Positions 56,078-64,000 of a stretch of 64,000 bases of DNA are shown here, piece after piece. The stretch is from an uncultured Acetatifactor sp. (lineage in GTDB: Bacteria > Bacillota > Clostridia > Lachnospirales > Lachnospiraceae). The DNA is taken from positions 3,313 to 67,312 of the forward strand of contig CAJUAB010000026.1 of NCBI GenBank assembly GCA_910583845.1, given 5' to 3'. The stretch's first letter is position 1. Every line of letters starts with the position of its first letter. The position numbers and the translations under genes were made by a program. The notes below the pieces were generated by a model. That model was not told where the DNA came from. It was given only the letters and a program-made list of their open reading frames with translations, and did no database searches.

Positions 56078-57424
56078 ATGGACGTGAAGACGGAAATAGA
56101 ACTGAACCGGGGACTTCTGGATTTTATTCAGGCCAGTCCCAGCGTGTTCCACGTGATTGACAATTTGAAAAAGAGATTGGAAGAGGGCGGTTTTGCGGAG
56201 TGCCGGGAGCAGGACTGCTGGAAATTGCAGCCGGGGGGAGCGTACTACGTGATCCGGAATGACTCCTCCCTGATTGCGTTCCGGCTGCCCGCAGCCCGGA
56301 AACCGGAAGAGGGATGCCCCTTTCAGGGATATCATATTGTAGCTGCGCACAGCGACTCCCCCACATTCAAAATAAAGACGCGGCCGGAGGCTGTGACAGA
56401 GAATCGCTATGTGCGGCTGAATGTGGAGGCATACGGCGGCATGATTCTGTCCACATGGCTGGACAGGCCTTTGTCGGTGGCGGGTCGGGTGGCGGTGCGC
56501 CGGGAGGACGGCGGACTGGACACGCGTCTGGTGAATCTGGATCAGGATCTGCTGGTCATTCCAAACCTGGCGGTGCATATGAACAGGGAGATCAATAATG
56601 GATATAGCTATAACCTGCAGACGGACATGCTGCCGCTGATGGGCCTGTTGCCGGAGAAAGGCCCGGAGTCCGAGGAACCGGTCCGGCCATCTCCCCAGGG
56701 CATGCTGCTGCGGGAGGTGGCGCGGGAATTGGGAATTGCTCCGGAGGATATTCTGGACAGCGACCTGTACCTGTATGTGCGGGAAAAGGGCCGGGTGGCA
56801 GGCCGGAGGGGCGAATTCCTGTTAAGTCCCAGGCTGGACGACCTGCAATGCGTGTACGCGGGGCTGGAGGGTTTTCTCTCCGCTGTACCGGGACAATATG
56901 CCAATGTGCTGGCGGTGTTCGACAATGAGGAGGTGGGCAGTGGTACCAGACAGGGAGCGGATTCCACTTTCCTGGAGGATGTGCTGCTGAGAGTGCAGGA
57001 CAGTCTGGGCTACGGCCCCTCCGTGTACCGGCAGGTGGTGGCGGACAGCTTTCTGATCTCCGCGGACAATGCCCATGCGGTGCATCCGGCCCACCCGGAG
57101 AAAGCGGACCCCACCAACCGTCCCGTGTTGGGCGGCGGGATTGTGATCAAGTACCACGGGGGACAAAAATATACCTCCGACGCCCTGTCCGCGGCGCGGA
57201 TGAGGCTCTGGTGTGAGCGGGTGGGGGTTCCCTGCCAGACCTTTGTCAATCGCTCCGACATGATGGGCGGTTCCACGTTGGGAAATATTTCCACTGCCCA
57301 TGTATCTCTGCGTTCGGTGGATATCGGTCTGCCTCAGCTGGCCATGCATTCCGCGGTGGAGACCGGCTGCGGCAGGGCTACGGCGCAGGCGGTGGCCGCA
57401 TTTGAGCAGTTCTGGCGGGAGTGA
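56078..57424 (+). CDS. M18-family aminopeptidase
   Basis: 448 residues from ATG 56078 (GGAGG 5 bases upstream). Metal and catalytic residues: HIVAAHSDSPTFKIK (His, Asp), FDNEEVGSGTRQGADS (Glu-Glu pair), ISADNAHAVHPAHPEK (Asp) and LGNISTAHVSL (His). A dodecameric zinc enzyme that removes acidic or neutral N-terminal residues in the cytosol. The next gene starts one base after its stop, so the two are translated together. Confidence 0.95.
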   Translation: MDVKTEIELNRGLLDFIQASPSVFHVIDNLKKRLEEGGFAECREQDCWKLQPGGAYYVIRNDSSLIAFRLPAARKPEEGCPFQGYHIVAAHSDSPTFKIKTRPEAVTENRYVRLNVEAYGGMILSTWLDRPLSVAGRVAVRREDGGLDTRLVNLDQDLLVIPNLAVHMNREINNGYSYNLQTDMLPLMGLLPEKGPESEEPVRPSPQGMLLREVARELGIAPEDILDSDLYLYVREKGRVAGRRGEFLLSPRLDDLQCVYAGLEGFLSAVPGQYANVLAVFDNEEVGSGTRQGADSTFLEDVLLRVQDSLGYGPSVYRQVVADSFLISADNAHAVHPAHPEKADPTNRPVLGGGIVIKYHGGQKYTSDALSAARMRLWCERVGVPCQTFVNRSDMMGGSTLGNISTAHVSLRSVDIGLPQLAMHSAVETGCGRATAQAVAAFEQFWRE

Positions 57425-57425
57425 T

Positions 57426-57959
57426 ATGGAGCGGACTCATTTTCAGAGGGCGTTGTCGGATTTTGTGTATGATATGGCCAGCGGAGGGGCGATCTGTCAT
57501 CTGACGGATCTGGGGTATACGGTGAAACAGATCCGGGAGAGTCTGGATTATCCGACCCCCTATGAGAGGATTCAGAAAACGGTTTGGAAACACCTGCTGG
57601 ATACGGGGGTGGTCACGCCGTTGGAACAGGGGGAGGCAAGGGAGAAAGTGGAGTATGTGCGGGAGTATGACCGCTATGGAAAGCCGAGCTTCCGCCGTGT
57701 CACGGTGCCCGTGTCCTCCCCGGAGCCGTCGTCGCCCCGGCTTCTCTGCCGTTTCGGTCTGGTAAAGTACAAAGACCCGGAGCGGTACAGGGAAGTGCTG
57801 GAGGCGCTGAGTCCCAGGCAGGCGGAATATATAGACGGACTTCCCTGGGGGGTGGAAAGCGTCTGGCACCGGGCTGATAAACGAATGCTGGAGATTTATC
57901 ATACGCTGGAGAGAGCGGGATTGTCCCAGGGCGTGTGCTTTTTTGAGACCGGGGAGTAG
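57426..57959 (+). CDS. Hypothetical protein coupled to the M18 peptidase
   Basis: 177 residues from ATG 57426, one base after the peptidase stop (TGATATG). The middle has ICHLTDLGYTVKQIRESLDY, PTPYERIQKTVWKHLLDTGV, resembling a winged-helix or tetrahelical DNA/RNA-binding arrangement, followed by conserved-looking YVREYDRYGKPSFRRV. No membrane segment. I recognise no family. Tight coupling with the aminopeptidase suggests a shared housekeeping process. Confidence 0.7.
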   Translation: MERTHFQRALSDFVYDMASGGAICHLTDLGYTVKQIRESLDYPTPYERIQKTVWKHLLDTGVVTPLEQGEAREKVEYVREYDRYGKPSFRRVTVPVSSPEPSSPRLLCRFGLVKYKDPERYREVLEALSPRQAEYIDGLPWGVESVWHRADKRMLEIYHTLERAGLSQGVCFFETGE

Positions 57960-57998
57960 CTGTGTGGAAATATAATCTGACAAAGAAAAAGCTGAAAG

Positions 57999-58037
57999 CA
58001 GGGCAGAGACCGGTTTATTCCGTCGGCCCTGTTTTTT
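57999..58037 (+). terminator. Terminator after the M18-linked operon
   Basis: CAGGGC ... GCCCTG with a long loop, then TTTTTT. A second perfect hairpin (TGACAGCAGAATC/GATTCTGCTGTCA, 58056-58094) follows without T run. Confidence 0.65.
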
Positions 58038-58267
58038 CATATAACAGGAAAGTTCTGACAGCAGAATCATGGCTGTGTGTGGATTCTGCTGTCATGAAAT
58101 GGGAGGGACAGATTAAGTGCGGAAATCCTTACAAAAATGGGGATACAGCACACAACTGAATTGCCGGGCAATTTTTCCGGACGAAAAAGGTTTGATCAGA
58201 GATACAAATTCGATACTGATCCGTGAGATGATTAGTCGATTGCGAAACCCTTTCCGCGAGTGACGGA

Positions 58268-58339
58268 ATTGGCCAATATAACCAAAACGGGCGCCAAATG
58301 CAGTGGCAGGGTTGCCCTTATTTGGTTATATTGGCCAAT
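58268..58339. repeat. Perfect 19-bp inverted repeat upstream of a lipoprotein gene
   Basis: ATTGGCCAATATAACCAAA (58268-58286) and TTTGGTTATATTGGCCAAT (58321-58339), 34-base loop that contains a GGCA/TGCC hairpin. It lies 104 bases before the lipoprotein ATG, the same spacing as the 13-bp repeat before the paralog at 29518. Nothing coding is seen in 57960-58442. Confidence 0.7.
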
Positions 58340-58442
58340 CCCTGTTCCAGAAAAGAGTCGTTTTGCAATTGCCTATAGTGAGATGATAATGGAAAGGATG
58401 CGGATCAGCCGATTTTCGCACAACAAAAGGAGGGAGGCAGTT

Positions 58443-60749
58443 ATGAAAAAAGTGAAAGGGCGCGGATTTTATGGTTTGTGTTGTCTGATGATATCTGCGT
58501 CTGTTTTGCTGACAGCATGCAAAGCAGGCGCGCCGGATGAGGGCGGCAGAGCCGACCGGAGAGATCGCGGCGAAATATTTTCTGACGACATGGGGACGGC
58601 CAGCACTTCCCCCGTTCTGACCGCAGGAAAAACGGAATGGGTCTATGTACCGGAGCGAATCGAAATCAGGGACGAAAGGGCCGATTATGACGCCATGCGG
58701 CTCATCGGTGATGAAGTATGCTATATTTCCATGAATGGGGAACAAGAGGACAATGCACATGAAATCTGCCGGTATACATTGACTGACAGAAAACTGACAG
58801 GCATTCCCATCGACTGGAAAGATGACGGACAGGTCCGGGAGATCAGCTGTTATACATTTGACGATGAACAAAACGCATGGCTCATCGTCAATGTCTATTC
58901 AGCTGATTACGGTCGGTTCAGACGTTTTTTGTACAAATTTGATCCGGAGGGGAACAACATATTTTTCAGGGATATCACGGAACAGCTGGCCAGAGGCGCC
59001 GCTATAAGCGGCCTGTCTGTGGACGGACAGGGCCGGATATACATTTTTGGTTCTGATGAGGGTATCTGGTTGTATACTGATGATGGGAGCTATCATGGAA
59101 TCATATCTTATGGTATTTCAGAAGACGTTCTGATCAGAGGAACCCTGGAAGGGGAGGACGGCAGATACTATATATGCAGTAATATAGGGGGAAATGAGGA
59201 TTATTGCGCGCTGACAGAAGTGGATTTTGACAAAAAGCACCTTGTGGAAACCAGGAAGGTGTTTCCGGTTGCGGACTGGGCCTGTGCAGATTCCTCCGGG
59301 CAGTATGATCTGCTGCTGTATGACCATGTGGCGGCATACGGATATGATTTTTCCACAGGGAAAAAAGAGGAGCTGTTCGTCTGGCAGGACAGCGACATCA
59401 ACGGATATGATGTGAAATGCCTGGCAGCGCTGGAAGACGGCAGATACTTCTGCGCGGTGGAAGACTGGGAAAATGACGACAGAAGCATTGTACTGCTTAC
59501 CAAAACAAGGGCGGAGGACGCCCCGCAGCGGTTGGAGATGATACTGGCCAACCTGGACGGGGGGAGCGAACTTACCGCGCTGGCGGTGGGATTCAACAGG
59601 AACAACAGCCAATATCATATTACGGTGAAGAATTATGGCTCCCTCACGGATCTGTACAATGCTCTGTTGGCCGGAGAAACCGTAGACATCGTGGACCTGT
59701 CCGGAGTCAATATAAAGAATCTTTGCAGAAAGGGTGTTTTTGAGGATCTGACCTCCTGGCTGGAAGAGTCGGAGACTTTTGGCCGCGAGGATTTTGTGGA
59801 TGGAATCCTGGAGGCATATACCATTGACGGCACTCTGGTGGGGATTCCGGACAGCTTCAGGCTGCGGACCGTTGTGGGAGACCGGAGTATGGTGGGAAAC
59901 GACGCCGGTCTGTCTCTGGAGGGGATGCTGGAGCTGGCCGGGAGCAATCCCGGGGCGATGCCCTTTGACGGGATTACCAGGGACGAAATGACGCAGTATC
60001 TTATGATGTTCAACGAAGAAGCTCTCATCGACTGGGAGAGAGGGGAGTGTCATTTTGACTCGGAGCTGTTCAAGGCGGTGCTGGCGTTTCTGAAACGCTT
60101 TCCTGATTCCGTGGACGGCGAACAGGAGGATGTCTCTCTGCCCGGCAAAATTCAAAACGGCGATGTATTGTTTGCCATAGCGGATATGAAAGGGCTGAAG
60201 GACTTTCAGCTTTATGGCGGCATATTTGACGAAAGGGCCACTGCTGTGGGATTTCCCACCCCGGACGGATGCGGTGGTACGCTGCTGTTTGCCGACAATG
60301 CTTTCGGGATCGTCTCCGGTTCAGAGAACAAAAGCGGCGCATGGGATTTTATCGAGAGCGTTCTGCGGCGGAAATATGCGGAGGGGATGGATCAGGAGCA
60401 AGTCTATGCCGCCTTTTACTGGCAGCCTCCGTGGCAGTATCCATCTATGAAGAAAGCGTTTTCAGCTATAACGGATTACGTAATGGAGAGGGATAAGGAC
60501 AGCAAGTTTGGGACGAGAATATACAGCGACGGATGGAGCTTTGATTTCCATGCCGTGACATGGGAGGAAATCAATGCCATACTGGATATGGTCCCGGACG
60601 CGACGCCCTGGTATACCGTGGAAAACAGTGAGATTCTCAATATAATAAATGAAGAGGCGGCGGCATATTATTATGGGCAGAAAGGCCCGGATGATGTGGC
60701 AGGTATCATACAAAACCGTGTGCAGGTCTATGTGAATGAAAATCGTTGA
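58443..60749 (+). CDS. Solute-binding-like lipoprotein (paralog of 29518-31773)
   Basis: 768 residues from ATG 58443 (AAAGGAGGGAGG upstream). Lipoprotein signal GLCCLMISASVLLTAC. Residues about 45-380 form repeated beta elements (RRFLYKFDPEGNNIFFRDIT, GQGRIYIFGSDEGIWLYTDD), suggesting a propeller, then a solute-binding fold (AVGFNRNNSQYHITVKNYGS, VDIVDLSGVNIKNLCRKGVF, EDLTSWLEESETFG). The C-terminal ILNIINEEAAAYYYGQKGPD is shared with the paralog. No ABC permease is adjacent. A perfect inverted repeat lies 104 bases upstream. Confidence 0.75.
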   Translation: MKKVKGRGFYGLCCLMISASVLLTACKAGAPDEGGRADRRDRGEIFSDDMGTASTSPVLTAGKTEWVYVPERIEIRDERADYDAMRLIGDEVCYISMNGEQEDNAHEICRYTLTDRKLTGIPIDWKDDGQVREISCYTFDDEQNAWLIVNVYSADYGRFRRFLYKFDPEGNNIFFRDITEQLARGAAISGLSVDGQGRIYIFGSDEGIWLYTDDGSYHGIISYGISEDVLIRGTLEGEDGRYYICSNIGGNEDYCALTEVDFDKKHLVETRKVFPVADWACADSSGQYDLLLYDHVAAYGYDFSTGKKEELFVWQDSDINGYDVKCLAALEDGRYFCAVEDWENDDRSIVLLTKTRAEDAPQRLEMILANLDGGSELTALAVGFNRNNSQYHITVKNYGSLTDLYNALLAGETVDIVDLSGVNIKNLCRKGVFEDLTSWLEESETFGREDFVDGILEAYTIDGTLVGIPDSFRLRTVVGDRSMVGNDAGLSLEGMLELAGSNPGAMPFDGITRDEMTQYLMMFNEEALIDWERGECHFDSELFKAVLAFLKRFPDSVDGEQEDVSLPGKIQNGDVLFAIADMKGLKDFQLYGGIFDERATAVGFPTPDGCGGTLLFADNAFGIVSGSENKSGAWDFIESVLRRKYAEGMDQEQVYAAFYWQPPWQYPSMKKAFSAITDYVMERDKDSKFGTRIYSDGWSFDFHAVTWEEINAILDMVPDATPWYTVENSEILNIINEEAAAYYYGQKGPDDVAGIIQNRVQVYVNENR

Positions 60750-60905
60750 TGTGCCCGGGGGATTATGTTTTGCTGCTGTTGCCGGGAATTGGAATACATC
60801 TGGGAAAAAGCCGCATCGCCTCACAGCGCATATTTTTTCCCGGTCCGGCATATTCTGTCAGGAGTAATGGAATGGTTCCGGACAGCCCCGGATAAAGAGA
60901 GGTCT

Positions 60906-62948
60906 ATGAGTCAGAAACTGGAAAATTTGTTGAACCTTGCGCTGGAGACGCCTGAGGCGGAGCGTTTGCGGACGGACAGCCTGAATGTGGGTTTTGACGG
61001 AGAAAACCGGACCTGGGAGATGATCGTGAAGTATCATGGCAGCCTGGACGCGCTGGGTTCTCTGGGAGTATTGGTGGAATATCTGATTAACAGCTATGCG
61101 ATCCTGACAGTACCGGAAGGGCTGGTGGAGGCTGTGAGCAGTATTGAAGAGATAGAATATGTGGAAAAGCCCAAGCGATATTATTATCAGGATATAGGTC
61201 CTGCGGCGGATTCCTGTATGACACAGGTGACGCTGCGGGACCCTTTTTTGTCCGGGGATGGGGTGCTGGTGGCGGTGCTGGACTCGGGGATTGACTATAC
61301 CAGACCGGAATTTCAGGACGCCGCGGGTCGCACCCGTATCCTGTATCTGTGGGATCAGACGCTGCGTCCGGAGGCCGGAAATGGGGAGCGCCAGCCCCCG
61401 CAGGGTTTTGCCCAGGGGGTGGAGTTTTCGGCTGAGCAGATCAACCGGGCTCTGGCGGTATCGGGGGCCCAGGAGCGGTATATGCTTCTGCCCAGCGTGG
61501 ATACCAGCGGTCACGGTACGGCGGTGGCGGGCATTGCGGCGGGCTGTCTGCCTGCGTATGGCAGCGTGGGCAGCGGCAGCAGGCTGAGAACATCGAGGGC
61601 AGGTATGGCAGGAAATCCTGGCGGCCAGAGAGGAACCACGGCCTCGCAGATTTTGGGCAGGCGGCCCGGAGATACGGCAATGAGCCAGGCCATTGACAGC
61701 CCGGGCAGTCAATATCGCGGGGTGGCGCCTGCCGCCTCCCTGCTGGCGGTGAAGTTGGGACTGCCCGGCGAGGATGGTTTTCCCCGCACTACAGAGATCA
61801 TGCGGGGCGTGACATATGCTCTGCAAAAGGCTATGGAACTGGAGAAACCCCTGGTGATCAATCTCAGCTTTGGAAATACTTACGGATCTCACGACGGCGG
61901 ATCTCTTCTGGAGCGTTTTCTGGATAATGCGGCGGAGATCGGGCGCACCGTGATCTGTGTGGGCAGCGGCAACGAAGGCAATTCCGCAGGGCATACGGCG
62001 GGGAATCTGTTTGCGGACGGGAGAAGTATGGGAGCCGGGGGCATGTCCGGGGCATCCGGAAGCAGCAGTAGAACAGGGACATCCGGTATCGCCGGAACGT
62101 CAGCAGCGGCGGGCGGCGGGGAGATAGCCCGTCCGGCGGAAGTTCAACTGGCCGTGGCGGAATATGAGAGGTCTCTGAGTATCCAGCTGTGGAAGAATTA
62201 CAGCGATGAGTATCGGATTTATCTGCGTTCTCCCGGGGGACAGGAGGCGCCGCTGCCGGAATCCGTGGAGGGCGGAAAATATACTTTGCAGCTGGAGCAG
62301 ACCCGGATTCTGGTATATCTGGGCAAACCTCTTCCCTACGCGGTGGCCCAGGAGATCTATCTGGAGCTGATTGTTCCGGAGAGCGGCAGGCAGTATATCA
62401 ACAGCGGCGTATGGACGATCCGTATAGAACCGGTCAGGGCGGTCACGGGACAATATTATCTGTATCTCCCCAGTTATACGGCCCGCAGCAGCCGCAGCGG
62501 GTTCTATCAGCCCACGCCGGAAGTGACGCTGACGATCCCATCCACGGCGGCCAAAGTGATCTCGGTGGGAGCTTACGACAGCACCTATGACAGCTATGCG
62601 GACTTTTCCGGCAGAGGCTATGTGGACGCGGCCCGTACCATCGGCGTGGTGTCCGCCGGGCTGGTGAAACCCGACCTGGCCGCGCCGGGGGTGGGGATAC
62701 TGGCCCCGGACTTATACGGGGGCTATGCCCCCTTTACCGGAACCTCTTTTGCCACGCCCATTGTGTCCGGGGCGGCGGCGCTCCTGATGGAGTGGGGGAT
62801 TGTGCGGGGGAACGATCCGTTCCTCTACGGGGAGAAGGTGAAAGCGTATCTGCGGAAGGGAGCCAGACCCTTAAGGGGGGAGGCAGAGGTGCCCAATGAC
62901 AGGGTGGGATGGGGAGGGCTCTGCGTCAGTTCCAGTCTGCCAGGGTGA
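60906..62948 (+). CDS. Subtilisin-like serine protease (S8, intracellular Csp-type)
   Basis: About 680 residues. No signal peptide. Catalytic triad blocks: VAVLDSGIDYTRPEFQD (Asp), DTSGHGTAVAGIAAG (His) and GTSFATPIVSGAAALLM (Ser), with the oxyanion Asn in CVGSGNEGNSAGH. Between His and Ser lie an extra segment (AYGSVGSGSRLRTSRAG) and a Gly/Ser/Thr-rich insert (GGMSGASGSSSRTGTSG). This matches the spore-associated CspB-type protease family. Start ATG 60906 is chosen (AAAGAGAGG just upstream); ATG 60867 is possible. Confidence 0.88.
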   Translation: MSQKLENLLNLALETPEAERLRTDSLNVGFDGENRTWEMIVKYHGSLDALGSLGVLVEYLINSYAILTVPEGLVEAVSSIEEIEYVEKPKRYYYQDIGPAADSCMTQVTLRDPFLSGDGVLVAVLDSGIDYTRPEFQDAAGRTRILYLWDQTLRPEAGNGERQPPQGFAQGVEFSAEQINRALAVSGAQERYMLLPSVDTSGHGTAVAGIAAGCLPAYGSVGSGSRLRTSRAGMAGNPGGQRGTTASQILGRRPGDTAMSQAIDSPGSQYRGVAPAASLLAVKLGLPGEDGFPRTTEIMRGVTYALQKAMELEKPLVINLSFGNTYGSHDGGSLLERFLDNAAEIGRTVICVGSGNEGNSAGHTAGNLFADGRSMGAGGMSGASGSSSRTGTSGIAGTSAAAGGGEIARPAEVQLAVAEYERSLSIQLWKNYSDEYRIYLRSPGGQEAPLPESVEGGKYTLQLEQTRILVYLGKPLPYAVAQEIYLELIVPESGRQYINSGVWTIRIEPVRAVTGQYYLYLPSYTARSSRSGFYQPTPEVTLTIPSTAAKVISVGAYDSTYDSYADFSGRGYVDAARTIGVVSAGLVKPDLAAPGVGILAPDLYGGYAPFTGTSFATPIVSGAAALLMEWGIVRGNDPFLYGEKVKAYLRKGARPLRGEAEVPNDRVGWGGLCVSSSLPG

Positions 62949-63115
62949 GTTAATGCAGATTCATATTTTTATGGATAACAAGTTAAGTTGATTTGGACTT
63001 TGGGATATAATAATTTTAATGACCGAAAAATGAGTGAATGTGAATGGTGGTATCGTATCAATCGCCACAAGAAAAAGTGAAGGAAAGGGCGGAAATATTG
63101 CACTGATAATCCTGT

Positions 63116-63256
63116 TTGGACCTTGGTTCATTGGTAGGTTTTGCGCTGGCAGGTAGCTTTGCTGGCTTGAACATATGGGCCGGATGGTGCCTTATCAATG
63201 CGGTGCTGGCAGTTATCGCAATGATAAGGTGGAATAAGGCTGGTAAGGCTGAATAA
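63116..63256 (+). CDS. Possible small membrane peptide, perhaps frameshifted
   Basis: TTG 63116 opens a 46-residue hydrophobic frame (DLGSLVGFALAGSFAGLNIW, AGWCLINAVLAVIAMIRWNK). An overlapping frame just upstream reads GGNIALIILFGPWFIG, and joining the two gives a more natural two-helix protein, so this may be a decayed gene. There is no good ribosome site. Weak support only; the rest of 62949-63335 holds nothing else I can name. Confidence 0.25.
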   Translation: MDLGSLVGFALAGSFAGLNIWAGWCLINAVLAVIAMIRWNKAGKAE

Positions 63257-63282
63257 ACCAGACATTACAACTGAATATCGAG

Positions 63283-63317
63283 AGAAAAGGGCAGAGAGAA
63301 ACTTTCTGCACTTTTCT
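63283..63317 (+). terminator. Hairpin upstream of the relB-yoeB promoter
   Basis: AGAAAAG/CTTTTCT outer and GCAGA/TCTGC inner arms. It insulates the toxin-antitoxin pair. Confidence 0.55.
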
Positions 63318-63335
63318 ATTTGATAAAATAGACGC

Positions 63336-63364
63336 TTTACATTGTGTATTGATTGTGTTACAAT
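63336..63364 (+). promoter_or_regulatory. Promoter of the relB-yoeB-type pair
   Basis: TTTACA (63336-63341), 17-base spacer, TACAAT (63359-63364), 25 bases before the ATG. Confidence 0.75.
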
Positions 63365-63388
63365 AAAGAAGAAAGGAGCGATAAAGAT

Positions 63389-63649
63389 ATGGCACAGACA
63401 ATGGTAAATTTTAGAATTGATGAAGATGTAAAGCGGAAAATGGAATCAGCCTGCAAGGAAATGGGACTGTCGCTTAGTACGGCTTTCAACATTTTTGCAG
63501 TTAAGGTGGGGAATGAAAGAAGAATACCGTTTGAGGTTGTGGCAGATACATTTTATTCAGAATCCAATATGAGGGTACTGGAAGAACGTGCCGCAAACAT
63601 CGAATCGGGAAAGTCAGTTCCTAAAGAACATGAACTGATTGAGGTATAG
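63389..63649 (+). CDS. RelB/DinJ-family antitoxin (second pair)
   Basis: 86 residues from ATG 63389 (GAAAGGAGCG upstream). Ribbon-helix-helix N-terminus: TMVNFRIDEDVKRKMESACK and EMGLSLSTAFNIFAVKVGNE, RRIPFEV as in DinJ. Acidic C-terminal tail for toxin binding. Three bases separate its stop from the toxin ATG. It should autorepress the promoter at 63336-63364. It is a different subgroup from the antitoxin at 6738-7040. Confidence 0.92.
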   Translation: MAQTMVNFRIDEDVKRKMESACKEMGLSLSTAFNIFAVKVGNERRIPFEVVADTFYSESNMRVLEERAANIESGKSVPKEHELIEV

Positions 63650-63652
63650 CGT

Positions 63653-63916
63653 ATGGGAGTGTTGTGGGTAGACGAAGCGTGGCAGGAATATATTGATTGG
63701 CAAGAGCAGGACAAAAAGACGTTGAGGAAGATAAACTGTCTTATCAAGGACATACAGAGGAATCCTTTTGAGGGCATGGGGCATCCAGAGCCGCTATCGG
63801 GAAATTTATCCGGGTGGTGGAGCCGCCATATTGATGAAAAGAACCGAATTGTATATAAGTTTGCAGGAGGGAACACAACGATCCTTTCGTGTAAAGACCA
63901 TTATGGTGATAAGTGA
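63653..63916 (+). CDS. Txe/YoeB-family mRNA interferase toxin
   Basis: 87 residues. Family signature: VDEAWQEYIDWQEQDKKTLR, KINCLIKDIQRNPFEGMGHP, EPLSGNLSGWWSRHIDEKNR and IVYKF ... ILSCKDHYGDK. Conserved His in the WSRHID block and the CKDHY terminal segment support an active RelE-fold ribonuclease that cleaves mRNA in the ribosome A site. Length is typical (84-90). Terminated by the hairpin at 63923-63951. Confidence 0.93.
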   Translation: MGVLWVDEAWQEYIDWQEQDKKTLRKINCLIKDIQRNPFEGMGHPEPLSGNLSGWWSRHIDEKNRIVYKFAGGNTTILSCKDHYGDK

Positions 63917-63922
63917 TATTTT

Positions 63923-63951
63923 AAGGTGGTGAAGAAATTCATCACCTTTTT
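63923..63951 (+). terminator. Terminator of the relB-yoeB pair
   Basis: AGGTGGTGAA and TTCATCACCT pair with one mismatch, then TTTTT. Confidence 0.85.
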
Positions 63952-63972
63952 GTGCCACAGTAAAAAATAAAC

Positions 63973-63989
63973 CACCGGCTATGCCGGTG
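63973..63989. repeat. Short hairpin at the window end
   Basis: CACCGGC-TAT-GCCGGTG, perfect 7 bp. It could be part of a following element such as an IS200/IS605-type end, but the window stops here. Confidence 0.35.
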
Positions 63990-64000
63990 AGTCCCCAGAT

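Overview
The window reads as a chromosomal segment of a Gram-positive anaerobe of the class Clostridia, most likely a Lachnospiraceae-type gut bacterium. The basis is the strong AGGAGG ribosome sites, the CIRCE-controlled groES-groEL, a cellobiose phosphorylase, a glycogen phosphorylase/MalQ pair, DUF6512 and HAAS-domain proteins, and an integrative element with a large serine recombinase of the kind common in that family. I cannot assign genus or species from the sequence alone.

Layout. (1) About 1-6170: the distal end of an integrative/conjugative-type element, with a winged-helix regulator, a sigma-like factor, a long hairpin-rich non-coding stretch, small accessory proteins, a MazF/PemK-type toxin, a small recombinase-like gene broken by a 4-bp duplication, a tiny membrane protein, a TnpW-like protein and the large serine recombinase. 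(2) 6250-7560: a 28-residue membrane peptide gene and a DinJ/YafQ toxin-antitoxin pair lying between two 108-bp direct repeats. (3) 7558-17315: housekeeping genes (DUF6512 membrane protein, class A PBP, YigZ, MgtE with a long hairpin leader, an AraC regulator, a DUF1905-like/C39-like fusion, groES-groEL). (4) 17328-19479: a phosphatase relic, then an RloA/RloB-type (AbiL-like) two-gene defence candidate. (5) 19632-41123: metabolism and RNA enzymes, including a COG3044 ATPase, an SGNH esterase, lactaldehyde reductase, MetY, YqeY, a TrmH-type methylase, MarR-MATE, a solute-binding lipoprotein, cellobiose phosphorylase with a divergent LacI regulator, an Asn/Gln-rich peptide, a THUMP methylase, RdgB and a YfcE-type phosphodiesterase. 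(6) 41432-43928: a tRNA cluster (Pro on minus; Arg, His, Gln, Lys, Leu on plus) around a second MATE gene.

(7) 43929-49207 is the accessory region I find most interesting. The last 23 bases of tRNA-Leu recur with one mismatch 2.5 kb downstream, next to a serine-recombinase relic. Between the copies sit a decapitated VapC gene and a four-gene operon with two DUF2589 proteins of unknown function. Immediately outside the right copy is a one-polypeptide restriction-modification enzyme (nuclease, N6-methylase and recognition domain). This looks like a decayed tRNA-borne island with defence or conflict cargo.

(8) 49275-63256: a yybP-ykoY (manganese) riboswitch controlling a CaCA-family antiporter, a LacI-type operator controlling glgP-malQ, a CYTH protein, a three-unit tandem repeat, a DJ-1 protein, an M18 aminopeptidase, a second solute-binding lipoprotein that is a paralog of the first, and an intracellular subtilisin-like protease. 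(9) 63336-63951: a second relBE-type toxin-antitoxin pair (YoeB-like).

Recurring themes are toxin-antitoxin modules (two intact pairs, a lone MazF and a truncated VapC), two site-specific recombination scars, and a dispersed intergenic repeat of about 35-50 bp present in at least four recognisable copies. All identifications are from motif reading by eye; no database search was run.
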